Shown one piece after another: positions 33,712 through 41,622 of a stretch of DNA of 52,202 bases; within the stretch, counting starts at the first letter, position 1, and the number at the start of each line of letters is the position of its first letter. The notes under the pieces are model-generated. The model was given only the letters and a program-made list of their open reading frames with translations, searched no databases and was not told the DNA's origin. The translations under genes were made by a program, and so were the position numbers. This DNA is from JAJRAG01 sp050010535 (lineage in GTDB: Archaea > Thermoplasmatota > Thermoplasmata > Methanomassiliicoccales > JACIVX01): positions 1 to 52,202 of the forward strand of contig JBEKKT010000008.1 of assembly GCA_050010535.1 (NCBI GenBank). Reading direction: 5' to 3'.

Positions 33712-34200
33712 TCACTTACCGAACGACCTGAGGAATTCGTGCGTGTACTTCTTCGCCTCATCGAGTTGTCCGGGAGCTAGCGGGCCTTTCACTCCCGTGA
33801 CGGCAAGTCTAAGAGAGGGCTGGCGAGCGTTGAAGCCCCTCTCCTTTAGCATGTCCTGGATCTTTTTCGACGCACCATGTGAGATCCACTTGTCGCTCGT
33901 CTTGCTCTCGGCGAGCTTCCCCTCTTCCACAGGCCCGTACGTCTCGAAGGCGCAAATCGGCCTGTTCCCCCACGCGGCCTGATCGAGCTTCTTGATGAGC
34001 TTCTTAACGTGGCCGGTCATCGTAGTGTACCGCGTCGGCGACCCGATGAACATGAAGTCGCCTCCCATCGTGCCTGCCGGGTCGCTGCTGAGGTTGATAA
34101 TCCTAGCCTGATGCCCGTCCGTCTTTATCTGCTCTGCTATCGCCTCGGCGACCTGTTTCGTATTGCCGTGAACGCTGTCGTAGAAAACGAGCCCCATCAT
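33712..34200 (-). CDS. Flavodoxin-family protein
   Basis: A 162-residue flavodoxin-like electron carrier. The FMN phosphate loop is YDSVHGNTKQVAEAIAEQI near 6-24, with the second loop FIGSPTRYTTMTGHV near 50-64 and CAFETYGPVEEGKLAES near 82-98. The C-terminal extension KKYTHEFLRSFGK is short. It probably shuttles electrons in the cytoplasm; partner enzymes are not evident. Adjacent ATG codons at 34200 and 34197 could both start it. A TATA-like GGTTTATTATG lies about 40-50 bases upstream. Confidence 0.8.
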   Translation of the reverse strand: MMGLVFYDSVHGNTKQVAEAIAEQIKTDGHQARIINLSSDPAGTMGGDFMFIGSPTRYTTMTGHVKKLIKKLDQAAWGNRPICAFETYGPVEEGKLAESKTSDKWISHGASKKIQDMLKERGFNARQPSLRLAVTGVKGPLAPGQLDEAKKYTHEFLRSFGK

Positions 34201-34294
34201 TGGGAAGCACCGTCCAAGTTGAGGCATACATCCCTGAGGCATAATAAACCTGCGTCAAGCGTGAGATTCCGTGAATAGAAGTGCACAATCGGTC

Positions 34295-34507
34295 TCACGA
34301 AAAGGTAAATGGATTGTATCTAGTAAATGCGCGGAACATATGGCTCCGAAAGACCAGTTCGAGGCCCCGCTGAGGATGGAAACGCCCCACCATGTACTGA
34401 CATTCTACCAGCATCTCGGTCCCGACGGGTGAATAGGGATGCTGTCGTTCGACGGAGTCTCCGATGACAGCCTCTCCCCTCTTCGAATCGTCAAACAGAC
34501 TACTCAT
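34295..34507 (-). CDS. Uncertain small reading frame (70 aa)
   Basis: This frame, beginning MSSLFDDSKRGEAVIGDSVE, has the GC-rich third-position pattern of the real genes nearby but no recognised family, no TATA-like box and no clear ribosome site. It fills the gap between flavodoxin and the pilin remnant. It could equally be noncoding or a gene fragment; I see nothing else in that gap. Confidence 0.22.
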   Translation of the reverse strand: MSSLFDDSKRGEAVIGDSVERQHPYSPVGTEMLVECQYMVGRFHPQRGLELVFRSHMFRAFTRYNPFTFS

Positions 34508-34556
34508 ATTGAAAGCGACCAATCCTATCTTGACCAGAGGGAAAGAGCACAAAGAG

Positions 34557-35051
34557 ATGCCTCGGTCTCAGGAAACAGAAGAGGGCGGCGAAGCCGGTGG
34601 TGGCGACGCTGTTGATGGTTGTCATAACGGTCGTTCTTGTCGCCGTACTGTACGTCACCGTCATGACCTGCGGCGACGTTTTCCCGAGGGAGCCGATAGG
34701 GAAGTTCACTGGGTCCAGCAAGTTGGACGCGACTTCTGAAAGGCTCACTTTCAGCGCGTTCAATCTCTCTCCGAGTATCGATAGCTGCAAGATTGGAGTC
34801 GACCCGCCCTGGGACGCGCCGAACGCTGGCGCCCCGAACTTGGGGGACATGATGGACACGAGCACGTTGTATGCCTGCAATTCGACCTTCTTCCTGACGA
34901 TTATCGTCCTCGGGGACGACGGAAGGATAAGCCAGGGCGACTCCGTGACGATAATCTGGACCTCGACGAAGCCGTCTTCAGGCGAACGAACAGCAAGTGT
35001 CTGCACGAGCCCTCGAATAATCAAATACCGACCATTACCTTCTCGATCTGA
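34557..35051 (+). pseudogene. Archaeal type IV pilin-like protein with two frameshifts
   Basis: The middle frame has the archaeal pilin N-terminus: KQKRAAKPVVATLLMVVITV followed by VLVAVLYVTVMTCG, a positively charged signal, cleavage region and hydrophobic helix like the common SPVIATILMVAITVVLAAVLY pattern. That frame has no start codon; ATG CCT CGG TCT at 34557 is in another frame and joins if one base in TCTCAGG is extra. Near 34960 the C-terminus (EPSNNQIPTITFSI) continues in the first frame to TGA at 35049. The globular part carries IDSCKIGVDPPWDAPNAG. The product would be cut by a prepilin peptidase and form surface filaments. It may be decayed or mis-sequenced. Confidence 0.6.
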
Positions 35052-35212
35052 GGACCGGACGTCCTGCGGGAACACGTCGCCCTATTCCCGTTCCACGGCC
35101 CTCGCCCCATTCGATAGGAGAGATCAACCTTCGACGAAACCTTCCAAAACCGTCTGATCTAATCCAACCATGACCCAAGAGACGCCCAAAGATGGGTTGG
35201 CACTGCACAACC

Positions 35213-35222
35213 CTTTTATGTG
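35213..35222 (+). promoter_or_regulatory. TATA-like box of the archease gene
   Basis: CTTTTATGTG lies 24-33 bases before the ATG at 35246 and supports that start over an in-frame upstream codon at 35192. Confidence 0.4.
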
Positions 35223-35245
35223 GAGTCGATCCATCTCATGCTCGC

Positions 35246-35650
35246 ATGAGGTATGAACGGCTGGAGCACACTGCCGACTCGCTGATCAAGGCTCATGGCT
35301 CAACGTTGGAGGAGTGCTTTGAGAACGCCGCCTACTCGATGTTCGACCAGATGGTGGACATCAGGAAGGTGGAGGCCAAGAAGAGTGTCGAGGTCAAGGT
35401 GGAGGGCGAGGACCTTGACGAGCTGCTGGTCAACTTCCTGTCGGAGCTCCTCTACGTCTTCGACGCAAGGAAGATCGTCATGTCCGAGTTCAAGGTCTCG
35501 ATGAAGGGGAATAAGCTGACTTGCACGGCGAAAGGCGAGCGCCTAGACTTGAAGAAACATTCTCCGAAAACCGAGGTCAAGGCGGTCACGTACCACATGT
35601 TGAAGGTTGACGTCAACGAGCCGTCGGCGACTGTCCTGTTTGACATCTGA
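35246..35650 (+). CDS. Archease (RtcB tRNA ligase cofactor protein)
   Basis: A 134-residue archease. It begins MRYERLEHTADSLIKAHG; the family block LEECFENAAYSMFDQMVD follows, then LLVNFLSELLYVFDARKIV and the C-terminal HSPKTEVKAVTYHMLKVD with the metal-binding His/Asp residues. Archease activates the tRNA/mRNA ligase RtcB by promoting its guanylylation. RtcB is not in the window. The next gene starts 7 bases after its stop, so the two probably share a transcript, although their roles differ. Confidence 0.92.
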   Translation: MRYERLEHTADSLIKAHGSTLEECFENAAYSMFDQMVDIRKVEAKKSVEVKVEGEDLDELLVNFLSELLYVFDARKIVMSEFKVSMKGNKLTCTAKGERLDLKKHSPKTEVKAVTYHMLKVDVNEPSATVLFDI

Positions 35651-35657
35651 GGTGGCA

Positions 35658-36617
35658 ATGAAAGCTTCGGCGATCGCGTACCCGATACAGGGTCTTATAA
35701 AGTACCACGGACTTAGGGACGAGAAGCTCCGTATCCCGTTTCACGATTCAATCTCTGTGTGTACGGCACCTCTCCAGACGCACACGACCGTCGAGTTCGG
35801 ACGTCGTAAGGACACTGCCGAGATAGACGGCAAGATCGCGGGGAAGAGAGAGATGGAAAGGATTCTGGACGTTGTGAACCCCCTCAGGAAGATGGCGAAG
35901 AACGATTCGGGGATGACGATGATCTCGAAGAACAACTTCCCATCGAACATCGGCCTCGGAGCAAGCGCTTCGGGATTCGCGGCCCTGGCCGTCGCCGCCT
36001 CCGAAGCTTTGGAACTCGATCTATCCCTTGAGAACATATCGAAGGTCGCGAGAAGGGGAGCTGGATCCGCGGCAAGGGCCGTGACAGGCGGCTTCTCAAG
36101 GTGGTATGCAGGGACGAAGGACGAAGACAGCTTCTCAATACAGCTCGCTTCTTCCAAGGGACTCGACATGGGCATTCTTTGCTCCCTCGTACCCGCGATG
36201 AAATTCACAGAGACGGCGCACAGAGAAGTGCTGACATCCCCCTTCTTCAAAGCGAGGCTGGAGTACATCGGCGGAGCTCTTGATAAGATGGAGAGGGCGA
36301 TAGCGGGGAGGGATATAGATCGCATAGGAGAACTTGCGGAGATGGACACGCTCCTACTGCACGGCATAACCATGACCGGCATTGACAAGCTCATCCTGTG
36401 GAGACCTGAGACCGTGAAAGTGATCTTGGAAGTCAGGGCGATGCGGCAAGAAGGGATCAGATGTTACTTCTCGATAGACACCGGAGCGACGGTCTACGTC
36501 AACTCGAGGATGGAGGACCTGCCGAAAGTGAAGAAAAGGATCGAGGCCCTGGGAATCAGCACGCTGGAATGTCACGTCGGGGACAGTGCTAAGGTCCTCG
36601 AAGAACACTTGTTCTGA
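35658..36617 (+). CDS. Phosphomevalonate decarboxylase (diphosphomevalonate decarboxylase family)
   Basis: A 319-residue GHMP-fold protein of the mevalonate pathway for archaeal lipids. AYPIQGLIKYHGLRDEKLRI near 7-26 retains the lysine of mevalonate decarboxylases; FHDSISVCTAPLQTHTTVEF, NFPSNIGLGASASGFAALAV near 96-115 and RRGAGSAARAVTGGFSRW near 131-148 strongly recall the haloarchaeal phosphomevalonate decarboxylase. The catalytic Asp appears to be kept in CYFSIDTGATVYVN. The product would be isopentenyl phosphate, needing isopentenyl phosphate kinase next. Thermoplasma instead uses mevalonate 3,5-bisphosphate decarboxylase, a relative that cannot be excluded. The ATG has a GAGGTGG ribosome site. 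Confidence 0.82.
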   Translation: MKASAIAYPIQGLIKYHGLRDEKLRIPFHDSISVCTAPLQTHTTVEFGRRKDTAEIDGKIAGKREMERILDVVNPLRKMAKNDSGMTMISKNNFPSNIGLGASASGFAALAVAASEALELDLSLENISKVARRGAGSAARAVTGGFSRWYAGTKDEDSFSIQLASSKGLDMGILCSLVPAMKFTETAHREVLTSPFFKARLEYIGGALDKMERAIAGRDIDRIGELAEMDTLLLHGITMTGIDKLILWRPETVKVILEVRAMRQEGIRCYFSIDTGATVYVNSRMEDLPKVKKRIEALGISTLECHVGDSAKVLEEHLF

Positions 36618-36761
36618 GTCTGTTGGAAATCTGATCGGAAGGGAGCGATCTCGAAGGATTCAACAACGCGGCCTTGAGAGGAGATGCGAAGACTACAAGA
36701 GACCACCATCCAATATCCTATCGAAATCGACGGGAAGTAGGGAGTCAGTTCGACAGGCGAG

Positions 36762-37256
36762 ATGGAAGGGACTCGGGAGGCTGGGACGGTGCCGGAGAAC
36801 ATAACGCTAGAGCGCTCGTACACTTACGTGATACGGGAAAGGAAGTCAGAGCTCTCTTTCGCCCTGTTCGTTCGTGCGTTGAATGAGGGGTTCAAGGGAT
36901 TCTTCGTCACGAGGTCCTATCCCGAGCACATCAAGAAAAGGTACGATCTGGGCGATACACCCATACTCTGGCTCTCGAACGCGAGGATGGACTACACGCT
37001 CAGGCCGAAGGACCTTGAGGAGCTGAGCATGAAGCTGGACAAGTTCCTGTCGTCGGTGGAGAAGGGCGTCATACTGCTTGACGGCATAGAGTATCTCATC
37101 ACGAGCAACGACTTCTCGACGCTGCTGAAGTTCGTACAGGGACTAAGGGACGAGGTCACGCTGAAGAATGCGCTTCTTCTGATACCCGTCAGCCCGAACA
37201 CCCTCGAGCCGCAGAAGCTCAAGCTGCTCGAAGAGGAAGCGGATGTGGTAGTTTAA
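36762..37256 (+). CDS. DUF835-domain protein
   Basis: A 164-residue protein consisting of one DUF835 domain, common in Thermoplasmatota and often attached to sensor modules. Characteristic parts are RSYTYVIRERKSELSFALF near 19-37, GVILLDGIEYLITSNDF near 102-118, LLKFVQGLRDEVTLKNALLL near 120-139 and IPVSPNTLEPQKL near 140-152. The domain resembles a degenerate P-loop or RecA-like fold (inference from its alternating strand and helix pattern, ILLDG being Walker-B-like). There is no attached sensor domain. The start at 36762 is the first ATG in the frame; upstream spacer of 144 bases shows no gene. Confidence 0.78.
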   Translation: MEGTREAGTVPENITLERSYTYVIRERKSELSFALFVRALNEGFKGFFVTRSYPEHIKKRYDLGDTPILWLSNARMDYTLRPKDLEELSMKLDKFLSSVEKGVILLDGIEYLITSNDFSTLLKFVQGLRDEVTLKNALLLIPVSPNTLEPQKLKLLEEEADVVV

Positions 37257-37580
37257 TCCTCCAGCGGTTTCTCAAGCAAATCTGTTGACGTGCTTCCGTT
37301 TGTGTACTGTATCACACGGGAGGTAGAATGAGGAGGCTTTGGCAACAACGGAGTGCCAACAACGCTAGAGGTCCTTCACGCCGTGAAGAAAGGGATAATC
37401 CACATAACCATGAAGCAGCCGCAGCCATCATCGTGAAGTGCTCGAGAAGAAAGTAAAACCATTTCCTATCTTTTTTCAGGCGTCTGTTCTCAATGTCTGT
37501 CAGGAGTGTCAGAAGGACGAGATGATGCTGTCTCTTGCACTAGGCCAACTTTATTTGCCGTCGTGGCCCATTAGAGGTCG
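37257..37580 (+). other. Gene-poor spacer with a possible short gene remnant and the pfkB promoter
   Basis: A frame near 37335-37435 reads GFGNNGVPTTLEVLHAVKKG then IIHITMKQ before a stop; it has no start codon and looks like a gene fragment. A T-run (ATCTTTTTTCAGG, about 37468-37480) may terminate transcription. CTTTATTTG at 37549-37557 is a TATA-like box 24-32 bases before the pfkB ATG. Confidence 0.35.
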
Positions 37581-38540
37581 ATGAAGGACGCAGTCGGTAT
37601 AGGAGCACTCAATTTGGACTTAATCTACAGCGTCAAGGACCTCAAGATAAGGGACAGGAAATTCGCGCCGGGAGGGGAGATATTCGGCAGCGCGGAGGAG
37701 TTCTCGGACGTTGTTAGGCGATTGAAGAAGCGGGGCAAGCTGATGAACAAATGTGGGGGAGGATCAGCCGCCAACTGCATGTACGCCCTCGGGAACATGG
37801 GATACAATGTCGGTTTCATCGGGATGATCGGTGACGACGAGCACAGGGACTTCATCCTGACGTCGATGGGAAAGGTCGACACCAGCAGGGTGAAAAGGTT
37901 CGACGGTACGGGTCTCGCCATCTCCATGGTCGCCCACGAGGACCGATCTCTGCTGATACTGCCGAACTCCAACGACTGGTTCTACGTGAATGAGGACGAC
38001 ATCAAATATGCGAACGATTCGAGGATTGTTCACATAACATCGTTTGTCGCTGCAAATGGATTGGAGACCCAGAAGAAGATCGCTGCCTCGCTCGATAAGG
38101 ATGTGATCCTGTCGTTCGATCCCGGAGAGCTATACGCGAAGAGGGGGCTGACTCCTCTGAAATCGCTGGTCGAAAGGGCCAACATAGTCTTCGTTAGCGA
38201 ACGCGAGGTCGCAATGCTCACCGGCCTGGATCACATCGGCGGGAGCAGGAGGCTGTTGGAGATGGGGCCGGAAACGGTCGTCTGCAAGATGGGAGAGAAG
38301 GGGTCGATGGTCTTCACGAAGAACGAAGAGATCTCCATTGATGTATGGCCAGCGAAGGTCGTCGACAAAACGGGGGCGGGGGACGTGTATGACGCTGGAT
38401 TTCTTGCGGGGATTCTTGGAAACTGGCCCCTCGGCGCCTCTGGAGAGTTTGCCTCATATGCGGCAGCGAAAAGCATATCCCACTATGGAAGGGAAGGTTA
38501 TCCGGACAAAACGACGCTGATGGAGTACGAGGAGGACTGA
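37581..38540 (+). CDS. PfkB-family sugar/nucleoside kinase
   Basis: A 319-residue ribokinase-fold kinase. The first signature is KCGGGSAANCMYALGNMGYNVG near 54-75 and the second, with the catalytic Asp, is DKTGAGDVYDAGFLAGILG near 260-278. VGIGALNLDLIY opens the protein; MVAHEDRSLLILPNSNDWFY lies in the lid/substrate region. It transfers phosphate from ATP to a sugar, nucleoside or related alcohol; the substrate cannot be read from the sequence. The next gene starts 7 bases after the stop, placing it in an operon with a formyltransferase and an HAD phosphatase. Confidence 0.85.
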   Translation: MKDAVGIGALNLDLIYSVKDLKIRDRKFAPGGEIFGSAEEFSDVVRRLKKRGKLMNKCGGGSAANCMYALGNMGYNVGFIGMIGDDEHRDFILTSMGKVDTSRVKRFDGTGLAISMVAHEDRSLLILPNSNDWFYVNEDDIKYANDSRIVHITSFVAANGLETQKKIAASLDKDVILSFDPGELYAKRGLTPLKSLVERANIVFVSEREVAMLTGLDHIGGSRRLLEMGPETVVCKMGEKGSMVFTKNEEISIDVWPAKVVDKTGAGDVYDAGFLAGILGNWPLGASGEFASYAAAKSISHYGREGYPDKTTLMEYEED

Positions 38541-38547
38541 TCCCGAC

Positions 38548-39390
38548 ATGATGAGGATCGGATGGTTCTCGACCGGGAGAGACGAGGCGGCGAGGAACCT
38601 GCTAAAGACGGTGATGAGGAAGAAGGAACAGGGTTTCTTCGACGTCGGGATATCGTTCGTGTTCTCGAACTGGGAGGAGGGAGAAGAGCCGAGCCATCCG
38701 GATTTCGCTATGAGGGAGATGTTCTACGATCTTGTTCGAGGCTACGGCATTCCGCTCGTCAGTCTTTCCTGGAAGAAGTTCATGCCCGTCCTGAAGAAGC
38801 AAGACAGGGAGAAATGGAGGACCGAGTACGGAAAGGAGATGAGGGAACGTATCAAACCGTATCCCTTCGACCTTGGGGTTCTGGCGGGATACATGCTGTG
38901 GATGGACAACGAGTCGTGCCAGACGTTCAATCTGATCAATCTGCATCCCGCACTGCCGGGCGGACCGAAGGGGACGTGGCAAGATGTCGTCTGGAAGCTG
39001 ATAGAGGTAAAGGCGGACAGGCAAGGGGCGATGATCCACCTGTGCACTCCGGACTGGGATGAAGGTCCTCCTTTGACATATTGCGGGTTCTCGCTCAGTA
39101 CTCGGAAGTACAACAAGCTATGGGCGTGGATGGATCTCAAGCTGAGGACCAAGACCCTAGAGCAGATCAAGACGGAGGAGGGGGAGAACGAGCCGCTGTT
39201 CATGCAGATGAGGAAAGATGGTGAGATTAGAGAACTGCCGCTAATCGCTTACTCGATCAAGCTCTTCGCGGACGGGAAGGTCGAGATCAGGAACGACAAG
39301 TTGTACGAAAATGGCAAATTGCTGGGAAAGCCATACGACCTGAGCAAGCCTATAGATGAGGCTGTGAAGAAGAGGGAGTTCAAGGGATGA
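38548..39390 (+). CDS. Formyltransferase-family protein (PurN-like)
   Basis: A 280-residue protein with a formyltransferase fold. The active-site triad of glycinamide ribonucleotide formyltransferases seems present: Asn and His in FNLINLHPALPGGPKG near 130-145, and Asp in HLCTPDWDEGPPLTYCG near 166-182. The N-terminus MMRIGWFSTGRDEAARNLL resembles the PurN start, although the usual glycine-rich loop is altered. About 90 extra C-terminal residues (ELPLIAYSIKLFADGKVEIR) go beyond PurN. It would transfer a formyl group from formyl-tetrahydrofolate, or a similar C1 carrier, to an amine on an unknown acceptor. It is flanked within a few bases by a PfkB kinase and an HAD enzyme. Confidence 0.72.
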   Translation: MMRIGWFSTGRDEAARNLLKTVMRKKEQGFFDVGISFVFSNWEEGEEPSHPDFAMREMFYDLVRGYGIPLVSLSWKKFMPVLKKQDREKWRTEYGKEMRERIKPYPFDLGVLAGYMLWMDNESCQTFNLINLHPALPGGPKGTWQDVVWKLIEVKADRQGAMIHLCTPDWDEGPPLTYCGFSLSTRKYNKLWAWMDLKLRTKTLEQIKTEEGENEPLFMQMRKDGEIRELPLIAYSIKLFADGKVEIRNDKLYENGKLLGKPYDLSKPIDEAVKKREFKG

Positions 39391-39394
39391 TCCT

Positions 39395-40516
39395 ATGGAG
39401 TTCGAAGGCCTTGAGGAAATGGCCGGTCAATCGACAAGGCAGTTCGTGACAGACGGCGAGGGACCGATCACGAAGAACGACAACGCTTTCGAACTGTCCT
39501 GCCAGCTCATCGAGAATGGAGACAAGTTCTTCACCTTAGTTAGCAAGTACGACGACGTCCTCGCAGATGTGTTCCACAAGAGAGGGTACAAGGCCGGGGA
39601 CACTCTGAGGCTGATACTTCCTTTCCTGAAGGCCTACGGTGCGACGAACCGGAAGATGATCGATCTCTCGAAGGCGAACATACTCCTCGTCCCGGGTGCG
39701 GGGAGGACGATGCGGTTCGTGCACGAGTTCATGCAGTCGTTCATCGTGAGCACGAGCTACGAGCACTACGTGAACGCGGTTTGCGAGGCGATAGGATTCC
39801 CATTCGAGAACGTCTACTGCACGAAGGTCAACATGGACGAGACGAAGATGGAGGAGTGGGAGCAGCTGGTGCTGAAGAACTATGCCAAGGAGATATCGCT
39901 CATGCCGATGATCAAGATCCCAGAAGGAGCGAGGGTGGCCGAGGATTTCGATCCGAAGGATCAGAGGACGATACGGAGATTGGATGATATCTTCTGGCAG
40001 GAGATGACGGATCTGCCTTCATATCAATTGATTCTTGAGGTTAACCCAGTCGGTGGAGAGAAAAAAGCGGCTTCGATAGTGGACATTTGCAGAAAGACGA
40101 CAGCAAGTTTGGAGGATACGATGTACGTCGGAGACAGCATAACGGACGTCCAGGCATTCAGGTTGGTTAGAGATGGCGGAGGATTGTCCGTGTCATTCAA
40201 CGGCAACTCCTACGCTGTGAGAGAAGCGGAAGTGGCAGTGATGTCGCCGGACGCGGTGACTACTTCGGTGCTGGCGGAGACCTTCTACAAGGGAGGAAAG
40301 GATAGCGTGATGGAACTCATTGAGAACTGGAATATGGAGCATATCAAGAAGGCTGGAATTGTCCACGAATATCTCGTGAAGGAACTTGCCAGGATTTTCC
40401 CGGAACAGCTACCTGATGTCGCAAGGATTTCGTCTGAAAATATGCCACAGCTGTCCCAGCTGAGCTCTAAGTTCAGAAAGACAGTGAGAGGAGAAGCCAT
40501 CGGTACGCTTGGATAG
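39395..40516 (+). CDS. Archaeal HAD-superfamily phosphatase-like protein
   Basis: A 373-residue HAD-like protein similar to an archaeal group I remember as COG4030. The nucleophile region reads FVTDGEGPITKNDNAFELS near 17-35, with Glu in place of the second Asp of the DxD motif, a feature of this group. Motif IV is MYVGDSITDVQAFRLV near 240-255, and a helical cap lies between. The C-terminal 70 residues are helical. It should be a magnesium-dependent phosphatase or phosphotransferase of unknown substrate. It starts 4 bases after the formyltransferase stop, so kinase, formyltransferase and phosphatase form one operon. Confidence 0.7.
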   Translation: MEFEGLEEMAGQSTRQFVTDGEGPITKNDNAFELSCQLIENGDKFFTLVSKYDDVLADVFHKRGYKAGDTLRLILPFLKAYGATNRKMIDLSKANILLVPGAGRTMRFVHEFMQSFIVSTSYEHYVNAVCEAIGFPFENVYCTKVNMDETKMEEWEQLVLKNYAKEISLMPMIKIPEGARVAEDFDPKDQRTIRRLDDIFWQEMTDLPSYQLILEVNPVGGEKKAASIVDICRKTTASLEDTMYVGDSITDVQAFRLVRDGGGLSVSFNGNSYAVREAEVAVMSPDAVTTSVLAETFYKGGKDSVMELIENWNMEHIKKAGIVHEYLVKELARIFPEQLPDVARISSENMPQLSQLSSKFRKTVRGEAIGTLG

Positions 40517-40626
40517 AGGATAACATACAGAATCCTTGGGGGCGTTGAGGCTCCCTGTTGTCATGGTGGACACGCGCCAATCCGATAACAAAAGAGTATC
40601 TGATTGTTCGACGAATATTGTCAGAA

Positions 40627-41241
40627 ATGTACAAAACGCCCGTTGTTCTCGAGCCATACGCGTTTTCCTCTCTGCTCATGTCGGCCATAGAGATACACGG
40701 CCAAGAATCAATGGGTCTTTTGATCGGCCACAAAGACAGGCAGTTCATTCAGGATAAAGTCGTCGAGTGTTTGTCGGTCCAAACCTCTTATCCCATCCAG
40801 AGCGCGGAAAGGGGAAGGAGTACGGTCGGTTATGGCAACTTCGCTGCAAGAAAGCGACTCGATAGCACCGTGAACGCTGTCGGGTTCGTCATTGTGGGTG
40901 GGTTCCATTCGCATCCGAATTCTGGAACCGCCCTTTCCAAGGCGGACAAAGAGTTCATCTTCGATGAATTCAACGAAATCTATTCGATGACAGAACTGGA
41001 CGCGTGGTTGGAGATTGTCATAGGCGTGAGAAAGATAAAGAGACCCGAGAAGTCAAAGTTTCTCAAGAAGCACTACAGGGGAAAAGAGCCAAGTCCTGGC
41101 TTTTATCCTTGGAATGTCACCCCGGAGATCATTGGCGATCTTCTTACGGACACTGGAACTGTCTTCCGAGTTGAATTGAAAGGGTATTGGTTCAAAGATC
41201 ACGATGTTGAAGAGGCTTTGCTGGTATACTCAAGATACTGA
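40627..41241 (+). CDS. JAMM/MPN-domain metalloprotease
   Basis: A 204-residue JAB/MPN protein. The JAMM zinc site is complete: Glu in IHGQESMGLLIGHK near 22-35, and His-x-His with downstream Ser and Asp in VGGFHSHPNSGTALSKADKEF near 92-112. Archaeal JAMM proteins can act as desampylases that remove ubiquitin-like SAMP modifiers, or cleave C-terminal extensions of sulfur carriers. The rest of the protein (FYPWNVTPEIIGDLL) is not recognised. The ATG at 40627 gives a compact domain. No ubiquitin-like gene is adjacent. Confidence 0.82.
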   Translation: MYKTPVVLEPYAFSSLLMSAIEIHGQESMGLLIGHKDRQFIQDKVVECLSVQTSYPIQSAERGRSTVGYGNFAARKRLDSTVNAVGFVIVGGFHSHPNSGTALSKADKEFIFDEFNEIYSMTELDAWLEIVIGVRKIKRPEKSKFLKKHYRGKEPSPGFYPWNVTPEIIGDLLTDTGTVFRVELKGYWFKDHDVEEALLVYSRY

Positions 41242-41464
41242 AGAAGGCCGCAAGATCTAGGCGTTCAGGAGAGACCCTCCAGATCCGAATCTGAAACGAG
41301 AACGAGCCCAGATAGCGCAAGTTCGAATCCAGACGAATTCGATTTCCACCTCCCGCACAATAGACGGCGTCATACGTAGGAAGGCAGAAAGGCCCCCGAA
41401 AAAGGGCAGCCTCGATGGAAGAGCACTCTGCAGCGAGTCTTCAGAAGGAGCAGTGGTCGTAGAA

Positions 41465-41614
41465 TCATTCTGAACGTGTACTTGGACCGATCATCTTAAC
41501 CGTGTACTGCTCGACTCGTTTCCGGGGCTCTCTCTTGAATGGGTCGGACACGAGGATCCTCCAGTGATTCTTCACGAGGCTACTCGACTCTTCGATTTCT
41601 TCTTGATTCCCCAT
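41465..41614 (-). CDS. Possible small protein downstream of the HemW-like gene (49 aa)
   Basis: A 49-residue frame beginning MGNQEEIEESSSLVKNHWR starts 8 bases after the stop of the HemW-like gene on the same strand. It is charged, soluble and has a coding-like composition (ILVSDPFKREPRKRVEQYTV), but no ribosome site or recognised family. It may be a co-transcribed small protein. The remaining 41242-41464 stretch shows nothing. Confidence 0.35.
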   Translation of the reverse strand: MGNQEEIEESSSLVKNHWRILVSDPFKREPRKRVEQYTVKMIGPSTRSE

Positions 41615-41622
41615 GACGAGGT

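Noticed and set aside
41310..41350. GTTCGAATCC-like sequence suggesting a tRNA T-arm
   Set aside because: No pairing T-stem, anticodon arm or acceptor stem could be drawn around it.
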